NCBI GenBank assembly: GCA_003819755.1
Contig: RPQK01000575.1
Location: 1-5,288, forward strand
Source of the DNA: Acidobacteriota bacterium
GTDB lineage: Bacteria; Acidobacteriota; UBA6911; RPQK01
Length of the DNA stretch: 5,288 nt
Direction: 5' to 3'
Part shown: piece by piece, positions 1 to 5,288 of the stretch
Layout of the letters: each line of letters starts with the position of its first letter
How positions within the stretch are numbered: the stretch's first letter is position 1
Translations under genes and position numbers: made by a program
The notes under the pieces: model-generated
What the model was told of the DNA's origin: nothing
The model's input: only the letters and a program-made list of their open reading frames with translations
Databases searched by the model: none

Positions 1-617
1 ACGCCAAGCATTTGAGTTTGCGTGAGGAGGCGCCGCGTTTCATCTACATCCCGGTCGCGCAGCGCCGCGATCCGTTGCGCCGGCTGACGCTGGCGATCAA
101 GACTACGGGTAATCCCGCCAGCCTGGTACCCGCCGTGGAACGGGAAGTCCGCCGGCTAGCCGCGGATATCCTGGTGACCGAAGTCACGACGGCCGAGCGC
201 CAAGTGGAAGCATCCCTTCTCCAGGAGCGCTTGCTCTCCACCATCTCCGGCTTTTTTGGCTTCCTGGCACTCACGCTTTCGGCCGTTGGAATGTTTGGCC
301 TGCTGGCCCACATCGTACAAAAGCGCACCGCCGAGATCGGGATTCGTATCGCTCTCGGCGCAGAGGCCGGCGCCGTCGTGCGAATGATTCTGGGGCGAAG
401 CTTGTTGCTGGTCGCCATCGGCATCGCTATCGGAATACCAGCGGCAGTGTCGGCGGCGCGACCCCTGGCAAGCCTCCTTTATGGACTGCAAACGACCGAC
501 ATAACGACTGTTACGGCGGGGGCCATAGTGCTGGCCGCGGCTGCGATCCTGGCCAGCTACATCCCGGCGCGCCGAGCCTCTCGCATCGATCCGATGTCCG
601 CCCTGCGCAGCGAGTGA
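1..617 (+). CDS. ADOP-type (MacB/FtsX) ABC transporter permease, C-terminal part
   Basis: This is the C-terminal end of an inner-membrane permease of the MacB/FtsX superfamily; the reading frame is open to the left edge (first whole codon at base 3), so the gene begins outside the window. About 204 codons are visible. Residues 1-75 look like the end of the second periplasmic MacB_PCD domain, with the family-typical stretch EEAPRFIYIPVAQ. Three hydrophobic helices follow at about 80-103, 132-152 and 168-186. Between the first two is the hallmark FtsX loop, AEIGIRIALGAEAGAVVRM, and the protein ends in the usual PARRASRIDPMSALRSE tail. It aligns along its whole length with the end of the full permease at 1770-4406 but is clearly diverged from it. 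Whether it is a full ADOP or a shorter MacB-like permease cannot be decided here; ADOP is favoured by the neighbour and by the absence of an ATPase gene downstream. A TTG at base 12 could be read as a start, but no ribosome site precedes it and the family frame continues upstream. Confidence 0.9.
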   Translation, partial: AKHLSLREEAPRFIYIPVAQRRDPLRRLTLAIKTTGNPASLVPAVEREVRRLAADILVTEVTTAERQVEASLLQERLLSTISGFFGFLALTLSAVGMFGLLAHIVQKRTAEIGIRIALGAEAGAVVRMILGRSLLLVAIGIAIGIPAAVSAARPLASLLYGLQTTDITTVTAGAIVLAAAAILASYIPARRASRIDPMSALRSE

Positions 618-627
618 GGTTGTGGCG

Positions 628-696
628 AAAAAAAGACCTCGAGGACCCCAACGCCAGGTTCGTCCTTGGGGTCTTTGAGGTCCTTGAGGTCTTTTT
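628..696. terminator. Bidirectional intrinsic terminator between convergent genes
   Basis: The 90-bp gap between the convergent permease and hydrolase genes contains an inverted repeat. Bases 630-647 pair with 679-696 over 18 bp with a single G·T pair (641/685). The stem is closed by seven A on the left (628-634) and five T on the right (692-696), so either strand yields a GC-containing hairpin ending in a U tract. An inner stem, 644-651 with 666-673 (GACCCCAA/TTGGGGTC), is also possible and competes for bases 644-647. Position and symmetry fit a shared terminator for both genes. Transcript ends were not measured. Confidence 0.82.
666..692 (+). repeat. Three tandem 9-bp units in the terminator right arm
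   Basis: Three consecutive 9-mers are visible: TTGGGGTCT (666-674), TTGAGGTCC (675-683) and TTGAGGTCT (684-692), consensus TTGRGGTCY. Two inverted, near-identical copies form the left arm, AGACCTCGA (634-642) and GGACCCCAA (643-651). The hairpin therefore consists of two inverted units facing three direct units, which permits alternative pairing registers. Confidence 0.85.
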
Positions 697-707
697 CTCA
701 CTCGGTT

Positions 708-1685
708 TCATCGCTTGTCTTGCTTGCCGACACCAAGCCAGGAGAGCACTTCGTTCTGAAAAGCAGCCGGCTCTTCGATCGGCGAGAAGTGCCCGCTGTT
801 CCTGAAAACAACCAGTTTCGAGCCCCGGATGCCCCTCTTCATCTCCTCGGCCTTCCCCAAGGGGATGGAATCTTTGGCTCCGGCCAGTATTAGACTCGGG
901 GCAGAGATTTGTGGCAACCGGTCGCGCGCGTCAAATTTCGGCCATTCGTTGAGCGAGTAAACGAAATGACGCCAACTGAGCGGACAGTCCTTGAGCAGTT
1001 GCTCAACTTTCGGCCTTGTCGCTACGGGATTCGCGGCGGCAATAGACACATATTCGTTGAGCCAGACCCCACGGAGGCGCGCGTTCTTCTGCTGATCGCT
1101 GAGTTCCTTCTGCTTCAATTCTTCGCCCAGGCGTTGATACGCCTTCATGACCTCCGGATGGGCCGCGCCCATCGCTTTGTTGTCCTCTTCGGTAAAAGAC
1201 GCCGTGCCGTGCAAAAAGACCGCCTTGGCGATCGTCTCAGGTTTCTCGCTCGCCAGTAGAAGCAGGTTCATGGCGCCGTTTGACCAGCCGATCGCATTGA
1301 CCTGGCGAAGCTCAAGGTGTTCGCGAAGCGCATCGAAGTCGCGACGCACGGTCGCGGCACTCATGTCGGAATCCGATTTGACAGGGTCGGACGCCCCCAT
1401 CCCCCGCGGGTCAAAATAAACCAGGGTCAGCTTGCTTTCGAGCGGCCGATAGAAGGTGCGCAGAGGGGCAACGTTGATCCCCCAAGCGTTCGGCAAGACC
1501 ATCAAGACCGGGCCTTTCCCGTGGACTTCGTAATGAATTCGGGCACCGTTCAACTGAGCATGGAAGGTGCCGTTCTCCAGGGCCTTCTGTCCCTGCATCT
1601 TCCCCGCTCGACCGGGTTGGGGTTGGGAGAACGCCATGGACGTGACCAGAAACGGCAGCAGAGCCAGGTACCGGCAATTCGACAT
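708..1685 (-). CDS. Secreted S33-like alpha/beta-hydrolase
   Basis: A 325-residue alpha/beta-hydrolase fold enzyme, probably an aminopeptidase, esterase or lactonase-like hydrolase acting outside the cytoplasm. The ATG at 1685 is chosen because AGGAGG (1690-1695) sits 4 nt upstream and the product then opens with a good signal peptide: Arg5, a hydrophobic core at about 6-19, and likely cleavage after AFS (residue 20). An in-frame start at 1760 would add 25 residues before the signal and is unlikely. The nucleophile elbow is GWSNG (Ser135), the acid probably Asp272 in LAGAKD, and the base His299 in NSGHFSPIEEP. The FDPRGMGASD strand-turn (91-100) resembles the DxRGxGxS motif of proline-iminopeptidase-like S33 hydrolases. 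The usual oxyanion HG motif after strand 3 is replaced by LPNAWG (64-69). A mainly helical lid spans about 160-255. The substrate cannot be told from sequence. It lies 84 bp behind the full permease on the same strand and converges with the partial permease. Confidence 0.92.
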   Translation of the reverse strand: MSNCRYLALLPFLVTSMAFSQPQPGRAGKMQGQKALENGTFHAQLNGARIHYEVHGKGPVLMVLPNAWGINVAPLRTFYRPLESKLTLVYFDPRGMGASDPVKSDSDMSAATVRRDFDALREHLELRQVNAIGWSNGAMNLLLLASEKPETIAKAVFLHGTASFTEEDNKAMGAAHPEVMKAYQRLGEELKQKELSDQQKNARLRGVWLNEYVSIAAANPVATRPKVEQLLKDCPLSWRHFVYSLNEWPKFDARDRLPQISAPSLILAGAKDSIPLGKAEEMKRGIRGSKLVVFRNSGHFSPIEEPAAFQNEVLSWLGVGKQDKR

Positions 1686-1689
1686 GGGA

Positions 1690-1695
1690 CCTCCT
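1690..1695 (-). promoter_or_regulatory. Shine-Dalgarno site of the hydrolase gene
   Basis: On the minus strand AGGAGG lies 4 nt before the ATG at 1685. It is the strongest ribosome site in the window and settles the start that gives a proper signal peptide, rather than the longer reading frame from 1760. Confidence 0.85.
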
Positions 1696-1704
1696 GGACT
1701 GATG

Positions 1705-1721
1705 ATGACGGAATATGACGG
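1705..1721 (+). repeat. Short direct repeat in the hydrolase leader
   Basis: ATGACGG occurs twice (1705-1711 and 1715-1721), with a 10-bp period, roughly one helical turn, between the predicted -10 box and the ribosome site of the hydrolase gene. The spacing could suit a regulator binding one DNA face, but at 7 bp per copy it may be chance. Confidence 0.35.
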
Positions 1722-1730
1722 GTACATTCG

Positions 1731-1760
1731 ATTATCGCCGAGCCAGCCGGACCGCGGCAA
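1731..1760 (-). promoter_or_regulatory. Candidate sigma70-type promoter of the hydrolase gene
   Basis: Reading the minus strand, TTGCCG (1755-1760, four of six matches to the -35 consensus) is followed after 18 bp by GATAAT (1731-1736, five of six matches to the -10 consensus). Transcription would start near 1724, giving a leader of about 40 nt that contains the AGGAGG site. It lies wholly in the gap after the permease stop codon, which suggests the hydrolase can be transcribed separately from padR and the permease. This is a consensus match by eye, not a measured start. Confidence 0.5.
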
Positions 1761-1769
1761 GTCACGGAA

Positions 1770-4406
1770 CTAGTCGGATCGCAGGGCAACTGCGGGTGAA
1801 ATGCGCGTCGCCCGAAGGGCCGGAAGGGACGTGGCCAGCAGAACGACGAGCAGCATTCCCAGCGGCGCCGCCGCGAAGGTCAACCCATCCGTCACGCCGA
1901 TACCGAAAAGCATCGTCTTCAGCAAACGCGTCAGCGCGAAAGCGCCACCCAACCCCAGCACGATCCCGAGAGCCGCGAGCGACAAGCCTTGCCGGACCAT
2001 CATCCGGACGACATCCGCCCGGGCCGCCCCCAGCGCCATGCGCACGCCGATCTCGTGCTTGCGCTGCGCTACCGAGTAGGCCATCAGCCCATAGATGCCG
2101 ACCGCAGCCAGGACGAGCGCGATCCCTGCGAACAGGCCGAGCAACATGGTATTGAACCGCGGCTGTGAAACCGCCCCGTCCAATGCTTGTTCCAACGTAT
2201 CAATATCCGCCAACGTCACACCGGCATCGATCGATTGAATTTCATTGCGCAGCCGAGCGGCAAGGAGCCCGGCATCCCCCGAGGAGCGGATCGTCAGAAA
2301 TGCCGGTGGGAAGTAGTTCTGGGCGAACGGCATGTAGTAGGCTGGGTCCGTGTCGGTTGAAAGGCTGAGGTATTTCACATTCCCGACCACCCCCACGATT
2401 TCCATCCACCTGTCGCCGTACTTGACGTGCTTGCCGAGCGCTTTCCCGTCCGGAAAAAAACGGCGCACAAACCCGTCGCTCACAAGCGTGACCGGAGGGG
2501 CCTTTTCATTGTCGTAGTCGGTGAAGTATCGGCCCTTGATCAGCGGGATGCCCAGCACCTGGAGAAAATCCGGACCGACGGTGGCGACGGTAACGACCGG
2601 GTTCATCTCTCCAGGGCCCAGAGTCTGTCCTTCAAGGCCGAAGCTGTCGGCGTCGCCCTGCCGATTGGGGGGCAAAGAATTGGTGACCGCAGCCATTTCC
2701 ACGCCGGGGACGCTGCGCGCAAGTCGCAGCACTTCAGCGTAGAAGGCAAGTCCCGTGTGCTCGTCATCATACTTCGGGTCGCCGGGCGAAATCCGCATCG
2801 TCAGGATCTGCTCGGGAGGAGCAAAGAACCCGCCGTTGACCCGCTGGAGATTAAGAAAGCTGCGCAGGAGCAATCCGGCGCCGATGAGGAGCGTGAGCGA
2901 AATCGCGATCTCAGCGACCACCAGGGCGTTTCGGGCACGCCCGCGGGCGAGACTCCCCCCTCCAGTCCGGCCACCCTCCTTTATCGTCAAACTAAGATCG
3001 GCGCGCGAGCTTTCAAGCGCCGGCACGAGTCCGAACAGAATTCCGGCGAGCATGGAGGCGAAGGCCATGAAGCCCAGCGCACCCCAATCCAACCGGACGA
3101 AATCGATCAGCGGCAGGTCACCCGGATTCCAGACACGGATCAGTTTGATGGCGCCCCACGCCAGGGCCAGTCCTGCCATCCCGCCGATGCCTGCCAGAAG
3201 GACGCTCTCGGTCAACAGTTGGCGAACCACGCGGCCGCGGCCGGCGCCCAGGCTGAGCCGCAGTGCCACCTCGCGCTCCCGGACCGTCGCGCGCGCCAGC
3301 AGGAGATTGGCCACATTGACAACTGCGATAAGAAGCACTAATCCCACCGCCCCGGTCATGACCAGGATCGCCGGTTTTACGGTTGTGCCCAGGAGCGCAT
3401 CGCGCACTGTGACCACCGGCATTCTCGCCCGCTTGTAGTATGGGTTTTGCTGGGCCATCAACTGCCCGATGTTGTTGGTCTCCGTTTGCGCCTGCTCGAG
3501 CGTGACGCCGGACTTCAGGCGGGCCAAGCCTCGGTAGAACCACGGGCCATATCGTGTCGGAGGAACCAGGGGCAGGTTAGTCCAGAGTTGCGTCTCGGCG
3601 CGCGGGAAGCGGATCGCCTCCGGCATCACCCCAATGACGGTGGCCGAAGCGCCGTTCAGGATGATAGTCCGGCCGAGGACCGTGCGCTCTGCGGCAAAGC
3701 GCCTCCGCCAGATGGTTTCGCTCAGGACGACGAGCGAGGGCGTGTTCGGCCGGTCCTCCCCGGGCACGAAAGTCCGGCCGAGGAGCGGACGCACCCCGAG
3801 CGTAGAAAAGAAGTTCGCTGTCACGACGCTGCCCACCACCTGCTCAGGGGTGGCTTCCGGTCCGCCGATGTCCATTCTCTGGTTGCGATAAAGGCACGGA
3901 TCTTCGAACGCGTGGTTGTTCTGCTTCCACACCAGGTAGTCGCGGATGCACATCGTGCCGAAGATGTAGTCCCGCTGGGCATAGTTCAAGCAGACGACTG
4001 CCACGCGATCGGCATCGGCAAAGGGCAAGGGCCGGAACAGCATGCCATAGACAACGCTGAACATGGCGGTGTTGGCGCCGATGCCTAAGGCCAGCGCCAG
4101 GAGGGCAACGAGCGTGAACGCAGGATTCTTGCGCAGAGTGCGGGCGCCGTAGCGCAGGTCCTTGCCAAGGTCTTCAATCCAAGTGACACGGCGCATCGTT
4201 CGGCACTCCTCTTTGTTTTGAGTAATCGCGCCAAGGGCGCGCAGAGCGGCGTAGCGTGCCTCCTCTTGGGAAAGGCCAGCAGCCAGCCCTTCGTCAATCT
4301 GACATTGGAGGTGGTACTGAAGCTCTTCGTCAAGCTCCTGTTCGACCTGCTTTGGCTTGAACAAAGAGCGAAGCCGAAGACGAAGCAGTTTGAGCTTATC
4401 TGACAT
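1770..4406 (-). CDS. ADOP-family ABC transporter permease (full length)
   Basis: An 878-residue inner-membrane permease with the layout of acidobacterial duplicated orphan permeases. Residues 1-90 form a soluble N-terminal prefix, starting KLKLLRLRLRSLFKPK and then helical and acidic (EQELDEELQYHLQ). Two MacB-like halves follow. Half one has a helix at 96-121, a periplasmic MacB_PCD domain at about 122-340, and FtsX helices at about 345-371, 394-425 and 441-464. Half two has a helix at 495-517, a second periplasmic domain at about 520-748, and helices at 752-778, 802-830 and 840-863. The cytoplasmic coupling loops REREVALRLSLGAGR (376-390) and KHEIGVRMALGAARAD (783-798) are the parts expected to contact an ATPase, but no ATPase gene is present. 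The ATG at 4406 is chosen because AGGGGA lies 7 nt upstream and overlaps the padR stop; the extra 87 upstream codons open in this frame run through padR in another frame. The substrate is unknown. Related proteins export drugs or lipoproteins or transmit periplasmic force. Confidence 0.95.
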   Translation of the reverse strand: MSDKLKLLRLRLRSLFKPKQVEQELDEELQYHLQCQIDEGLAAGLSQEEARYAALRALGAITQNKEECRTMRRVTWIEDLGKDLRYGARTLRKNPAFTLVALLALALGIGANTAMFSVVYGMLFRPLPFADADRVAVVCLNYAQRDYIFGTMCIRDYLVWKQNNHAFEDPCLYRNQRMDIGGPEATPEQVVGSVVTANFFSTLGVRPLLGRTFVPGEDRPNTPSLVVLSETIWRRRFAAERTVLGRTIILNGASATVIGVMPEAIRFPRAETQLWTNLPLVPPTRYGPWFYRGLARLKSGVTLEQAQTETNNIGQLMAQQNPYYKRARMPVVTVRDALLGTTVKPAILVMTGAVGLVLLIAVVNVANLLLARATVREREVALRLSLGAGRGRVVRQLLTESVLLAGIGGMAGLALAWGAIKLIRVWNPGDLPLIDFVRLDWGALGFMAFASMLAGILFGLVPALESSRADLSLTIKEGGRTGGGSLARGRARNALVVAEIAISLTLLIGAGLLLRSFLNLQRVNGGFFAPPEQILTMRISPGDPKYDDEHTGLAFYAEVLRLARSVPGVEMAAVTNSLPPNRQGDADSFGLEGQTLGPGEMNPVVTVATVGPDFLQVLGIPLIKGRYFTDYDNEKAPPVTLVSDGFVRRFFPDGKALGKHVKYGDRWMEIVGVVGNVKYLSLSTDTDPAYYMPFAQNYFPPAFLTIRSSGDAGLLAARLRNEIQSIDAGVTLADIDTLEQALDGAVSQPRFNTMLLGLFAGIALVLAAVGIYGLMAYSVAQRKHEIGVRMALGAARADVVRMMVRQGLSLAALGIVLGLGGAFALTRLLKTMLFGIGVTDGLTFAAAPLGMLLVVLLATSLPALRATRISPAVALRSD

Positions 4407-4413
4407 CTCACAG

Positions 4414-4419
4414 TCCCCT
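4414..4419 (-). promoter_or_regulatory. Shine-Dalgarno site of the permease, overlapping the padR stop
   Basis: On the minus strand AGGGGA begins inside the padR TAG stop (4418-4420) and lies 7 nt before the permease ATG. Ribosomes finishing padR would uncover or reuse this site, which favours translational coupling. The same hexamer at the same spacing precedes padR itself. Confidence 0.75.
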
Positions 4420-4747
4420 ATATGGTCCGCACGATCAGCGAGATGGCGGCCGAGAGCCGCTCCCATTGATCCGCCTCTTTGGCCATCGCGCGGCGTCCGG
4501 TGGAGGTCAGTGAATAGTACTTGGCGCGACGGTTGTTTTCCGACACCTTCCACTCGGCCTCGATCAAGCCTTGCTGCTCGAGCTTGTGGAGCGCCGGATA
4601 GAGTGCGCTCTGGCCCACCTGCAACACCTCGTTTGACATTTGCCGGATCCGCTGCGCGATCGCCCAACCATGCATCGGCTCCAGCGCGAGGATCTTCAGG
4701 ATCAGCAGATCCAGGGTCCCCTGCACCAGATCAGTCGGCTTGCTCAT
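4418..4747 (-). CDS. PadR-family transcriptional regulator
   Basis: A 109-residue winged-helix DNA-binding protein of the short PadR (PadR-s1) type, normally a dimeric repressor released by a small ligand. The N-terminal helix carries the family signature, GTLDLLILKILALEPMHG (10-27), followed by WAIAQRI. The recognition helix is GQSALYPALHKLEQQGLI (45-62), and the wing ends in RRAKYYSLTSTGRRAM (73-88). A single C-terminal dimerisation helix (about 89-107) is the only effector part, so there is no separate ligand domain. The start at 4747 is supported by purine-rich AGGGGAAGGAG just upstream (4750-4760) and by normal family length. The stop is 11 bp from the permease start, so the two form one operon; in Acidobacteriota padR genes commonly precede ADOP genes, and autoregulation of the pair is the simplest inference. 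Confidence 0.97.
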   Translation of the reverse strand: MSKPTDLVQGTLDLLILKILALEPMHGWAIAQRIRQMSNEVLQVGQSALYPALHKLEQQGLIEAEWKVSENNRRAKYYSLTSTGRRAMAKEADQWERLSAAISLIVRTI

Positions 4748-4754
4748 GGCTCCT

Positions 4755-4760
4755 TCCCCT
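4755..4760 (-). promoter_or_regulatory. Shine-Dalgarno site of padR
   Basis: AGGGGA on the minus strand lies 7 nt before the padR ATG. A second match, AAGGAG (4750-4755), overlaps it but is only 2 nt from the start, so the upstream hexamer is more likely the working site. Confidence 0.65.
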
Positions 4761-4774
4761 CAGTAACTGACATA

Positions 4775-4804
4775 AGCATGCCGTAGTCGGGCAACCCAAG
4801 TCAA
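4775..4804 (-). promoter_or_regulatory. Weak candidate promoter of padR-permease operon
   Basis: On the minus strand TTGACT (4799-4804) matches five of six -35 bases and is followed after 18 bp by CATGCT (4775-4780), which matches only three of six -10 bases. The leader would be short, about 20 nt to the padR start. The poor -10 box makes this tentative; an activator or another sigma factor may be involved, or the real promoter may lie elsewhere in the gap. Confidence 0.3.
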
Positions 4805-4822
4805 CAGACGATGTGATTTGGG
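4795..4822. promoter_or_regulatory. Inverted repeat upstream of padR, possible operator
   Basis: CCCAAGTCA (4795-4803) and TGATTTGGG (4814-4822) are inverted copies with eight of nine positions matching, separated by 10 bp. The left arm overlaps the TTGACT -35 candidate, so a dimer bound here would block transcription of padR and the permease. It lacks the ATGT-N8-ACAT pattern reported for several PadR proteins and has no T run, so it is not a convincing terminator for the gene at 4881. Confidence 0.45.
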
Positions 4823-4880
4823 CAGCACGCCCTCAAAGCCCGACGCCTGCTCAAGCGGACTCACTGGCACGATCCCCGGG

Positions 4881-5288
4881 TCAGCGCGCCAGGACCTGCA
4901 CCGTGGCGAGCTGGGAGACGCCGTTGATGAGGCGATTCTGGATCATGACTGCGGCCAGCCCGGTTCCCGGACCCGTCCGGATACTTCCGCTGAAGTCAGA
5001 GAAATCGACCGGCCTATCCCACTGCATTTCATCAACGAAGCGGGCGAGCTTACCCAGGGCCGGAAGGTCAACTTGGGTGGTGGCCAGGACGGCGCCTTCC
5101 GAATCGAGGAGCTCGAGTTTAACGGCGGTCCGGTCCCCGCTCAGATTCTGGATGGCAACTCCAGTTCGGATCTCGACTCCCCGGGTCTGCACCGGCCCCG
5201 CAAATCCCCTCGTCAGCTCACCGCCAGCTGGGATCCCCTCCGCTCCGAAAGCGCCTCCAAAAACGATGACTCCACCCACGGGAGCATC
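4881..5288 (-). CDS. C-terminal domain of a probable exported protein (partial)
   Basis: The frame is open to the right edge, leaving about 135 codons of the C-terminal end. I do not recognise a named family. The visible part has a glycine-rich linker (about 1-25, including GGVIVFGGAFG), then a region of alternating beta strands resembling the beta-sandwich end domains common in secreted acidobacterial proteins: TGVAIQNLSGDRTAVKLEL, a LLDSEGAVLATT hairpin, LGKLARFVDEMQW, and a strand set ending LAAVMIQNRLINGVSQLATV. There is no transmembrane anchor, LPXTG-like signal or cysteine in the visible part. Such domains usually sit behind repeats or catalytic modules and probably act in surface attachment or packing, which is inference. 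A GTG at 5279 is an arbitrary internal codon, not a supported start. The gene ends 133 bp before padR and may be an unrelated upstream gene, with no clear terminator between them. Confidence 0.65.
   Translation of the reverse strand, partial: DAPVGGVIVFGGAFGAEGIPAGGELTRGFAGPVQTRGVEIRTGVAIQNLSGDRTAVKLELLDSEGAVLATTQVDLPALGKLARFVDEMQWDRPVDFSDFSGSIRTGPGTGLAAVMIQNRLINGVSQLATVQVLAR

Larger units (their letters stand above)
4748..4880. other. Intergenic regulatory gap between exported-protein gene and padR
   Basis: This 133-bp stretch holds the padR ribosome site, a weak promoter candidate and the 4795-4822 inverted repeat. No open frame, RNA gene or hairpin with a U tract was found for termination of the gene ending at 4881, so some readthrough into padR is possible. 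Confidence 0.6.

Noticed and set aside
12..14. TTG as a genuine start of the first permease fragment
   Set aside because: The family frame continues upstream to the window edge and no ribosome site is visible; the gene is cut by the window, not truncated in the genome as far as can be seen.
1686..1760. A 25-residue upstream extension of the hydrolase
   Set aside because: It would bury the signal peptide and would cover the promoter and AGGAGG site; the ATG at 1685 explains all signals.
1715..2155. Plus-strand frames around the end of the permease gene
   Set aside because: The products are Arg/Ser/Pro-rich, typical of antisense reading of high-GC codons, and overlap the permease and the hydrolase promoter.
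2427..3341. A 304-codon open frame on the plus strand inside the permease
   Set aside because: It lies wholly antisense to a well-supported MacB/FtsX permease; its product is charged, of low complexity and shows no domain. It is a high-GC shadow frame.
4407..4667. An 87-residue N-terminal extension of the permease frame
   Set aside because: It runs through the padR coding region in another frame, has no family similarity, and the ATG at 4406 has a good ribosome site and begins the standard ADOP prefix.
4823..4880. Possible terminator after the exported-protein gene
   Set aside because: Only short 4-bp pairings such as GCAG/CTGC were found and there is no U tract.
1..5288. Mobile element, CRISPR array, tRNA or defence system
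   Set aside because: No transposase, integrase, terminal inverted repeats with target duplication, regularly spaced repeats or cloverleaf were seen; all major frames are ordinary transporter, regulator, hydrolase or exported-protein genes.

Overview
The window looks like a chromosomal segment from a high-GC soil-type bacterium, most likely an Acidobacteriota member (Solibacter/Bryobacter-like). The main evidence is two 'acidobacterial duplicated orphan permeases' (ADOPs: eight-helix MacB/FtsX-type proteins without an adjacent ATPase), one of them directly behind a padR regulator gene, an arrangement characteristic of that phylum. The taxonomic call is inferred from gene content, not from a marker gene.

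Layout, left to right. Bases 1-617 (+) hold the C-terminal quarter of a first ADOP, cut by the window edge. Bases 618-707 are a convergent gap filled by a long hairpin flanked by A and T runs, a good candidate for a bidirectional terminator; its arms are built from iterated 9-bp units. Bases 708-1685 (-) encode a secreted S33-like alpha/beta-hydrolase with a signal peptide and an intact Ser-Asp-His triad, and a recognisable sigma70-type promoter lies in the gap before it. Bases 1770-4406 (-) encode a complete 878-residue ADOP. Bases 4418-4747 (-) encode a 109-residue PadR regulator, separated from the permease by only 11 bp. Bases 4748-4880 are the regulatory gap upstream of padR and contain an inverted repeat overlapping a possible -35 box. 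Bases 4881-5288 (-) are the C-terminal end of a probably exported structural or adhesion-like protein, cut by the right edge.

Working together: padR and the full ADOP form a tight two-gene operon, presumably autoregulated by PadR in response to a ligand or stress, with the permease acting in the inner membrane. The hydrolase follows on the same strand and may be partly co-transcribed, but it has its own promoter candidate and carries a signal peptide, so it probably acts outside the cytoplasm. The two permeases are clearly homologous but diverged, so this is not a fresh tandem duplication. Nothing here forms a defence island, mobile element, CRISPR array or RNA gene. The most noteworthy non-coding signals are the 9-bp-unit terminator and the inverted repeat upstream of padR.
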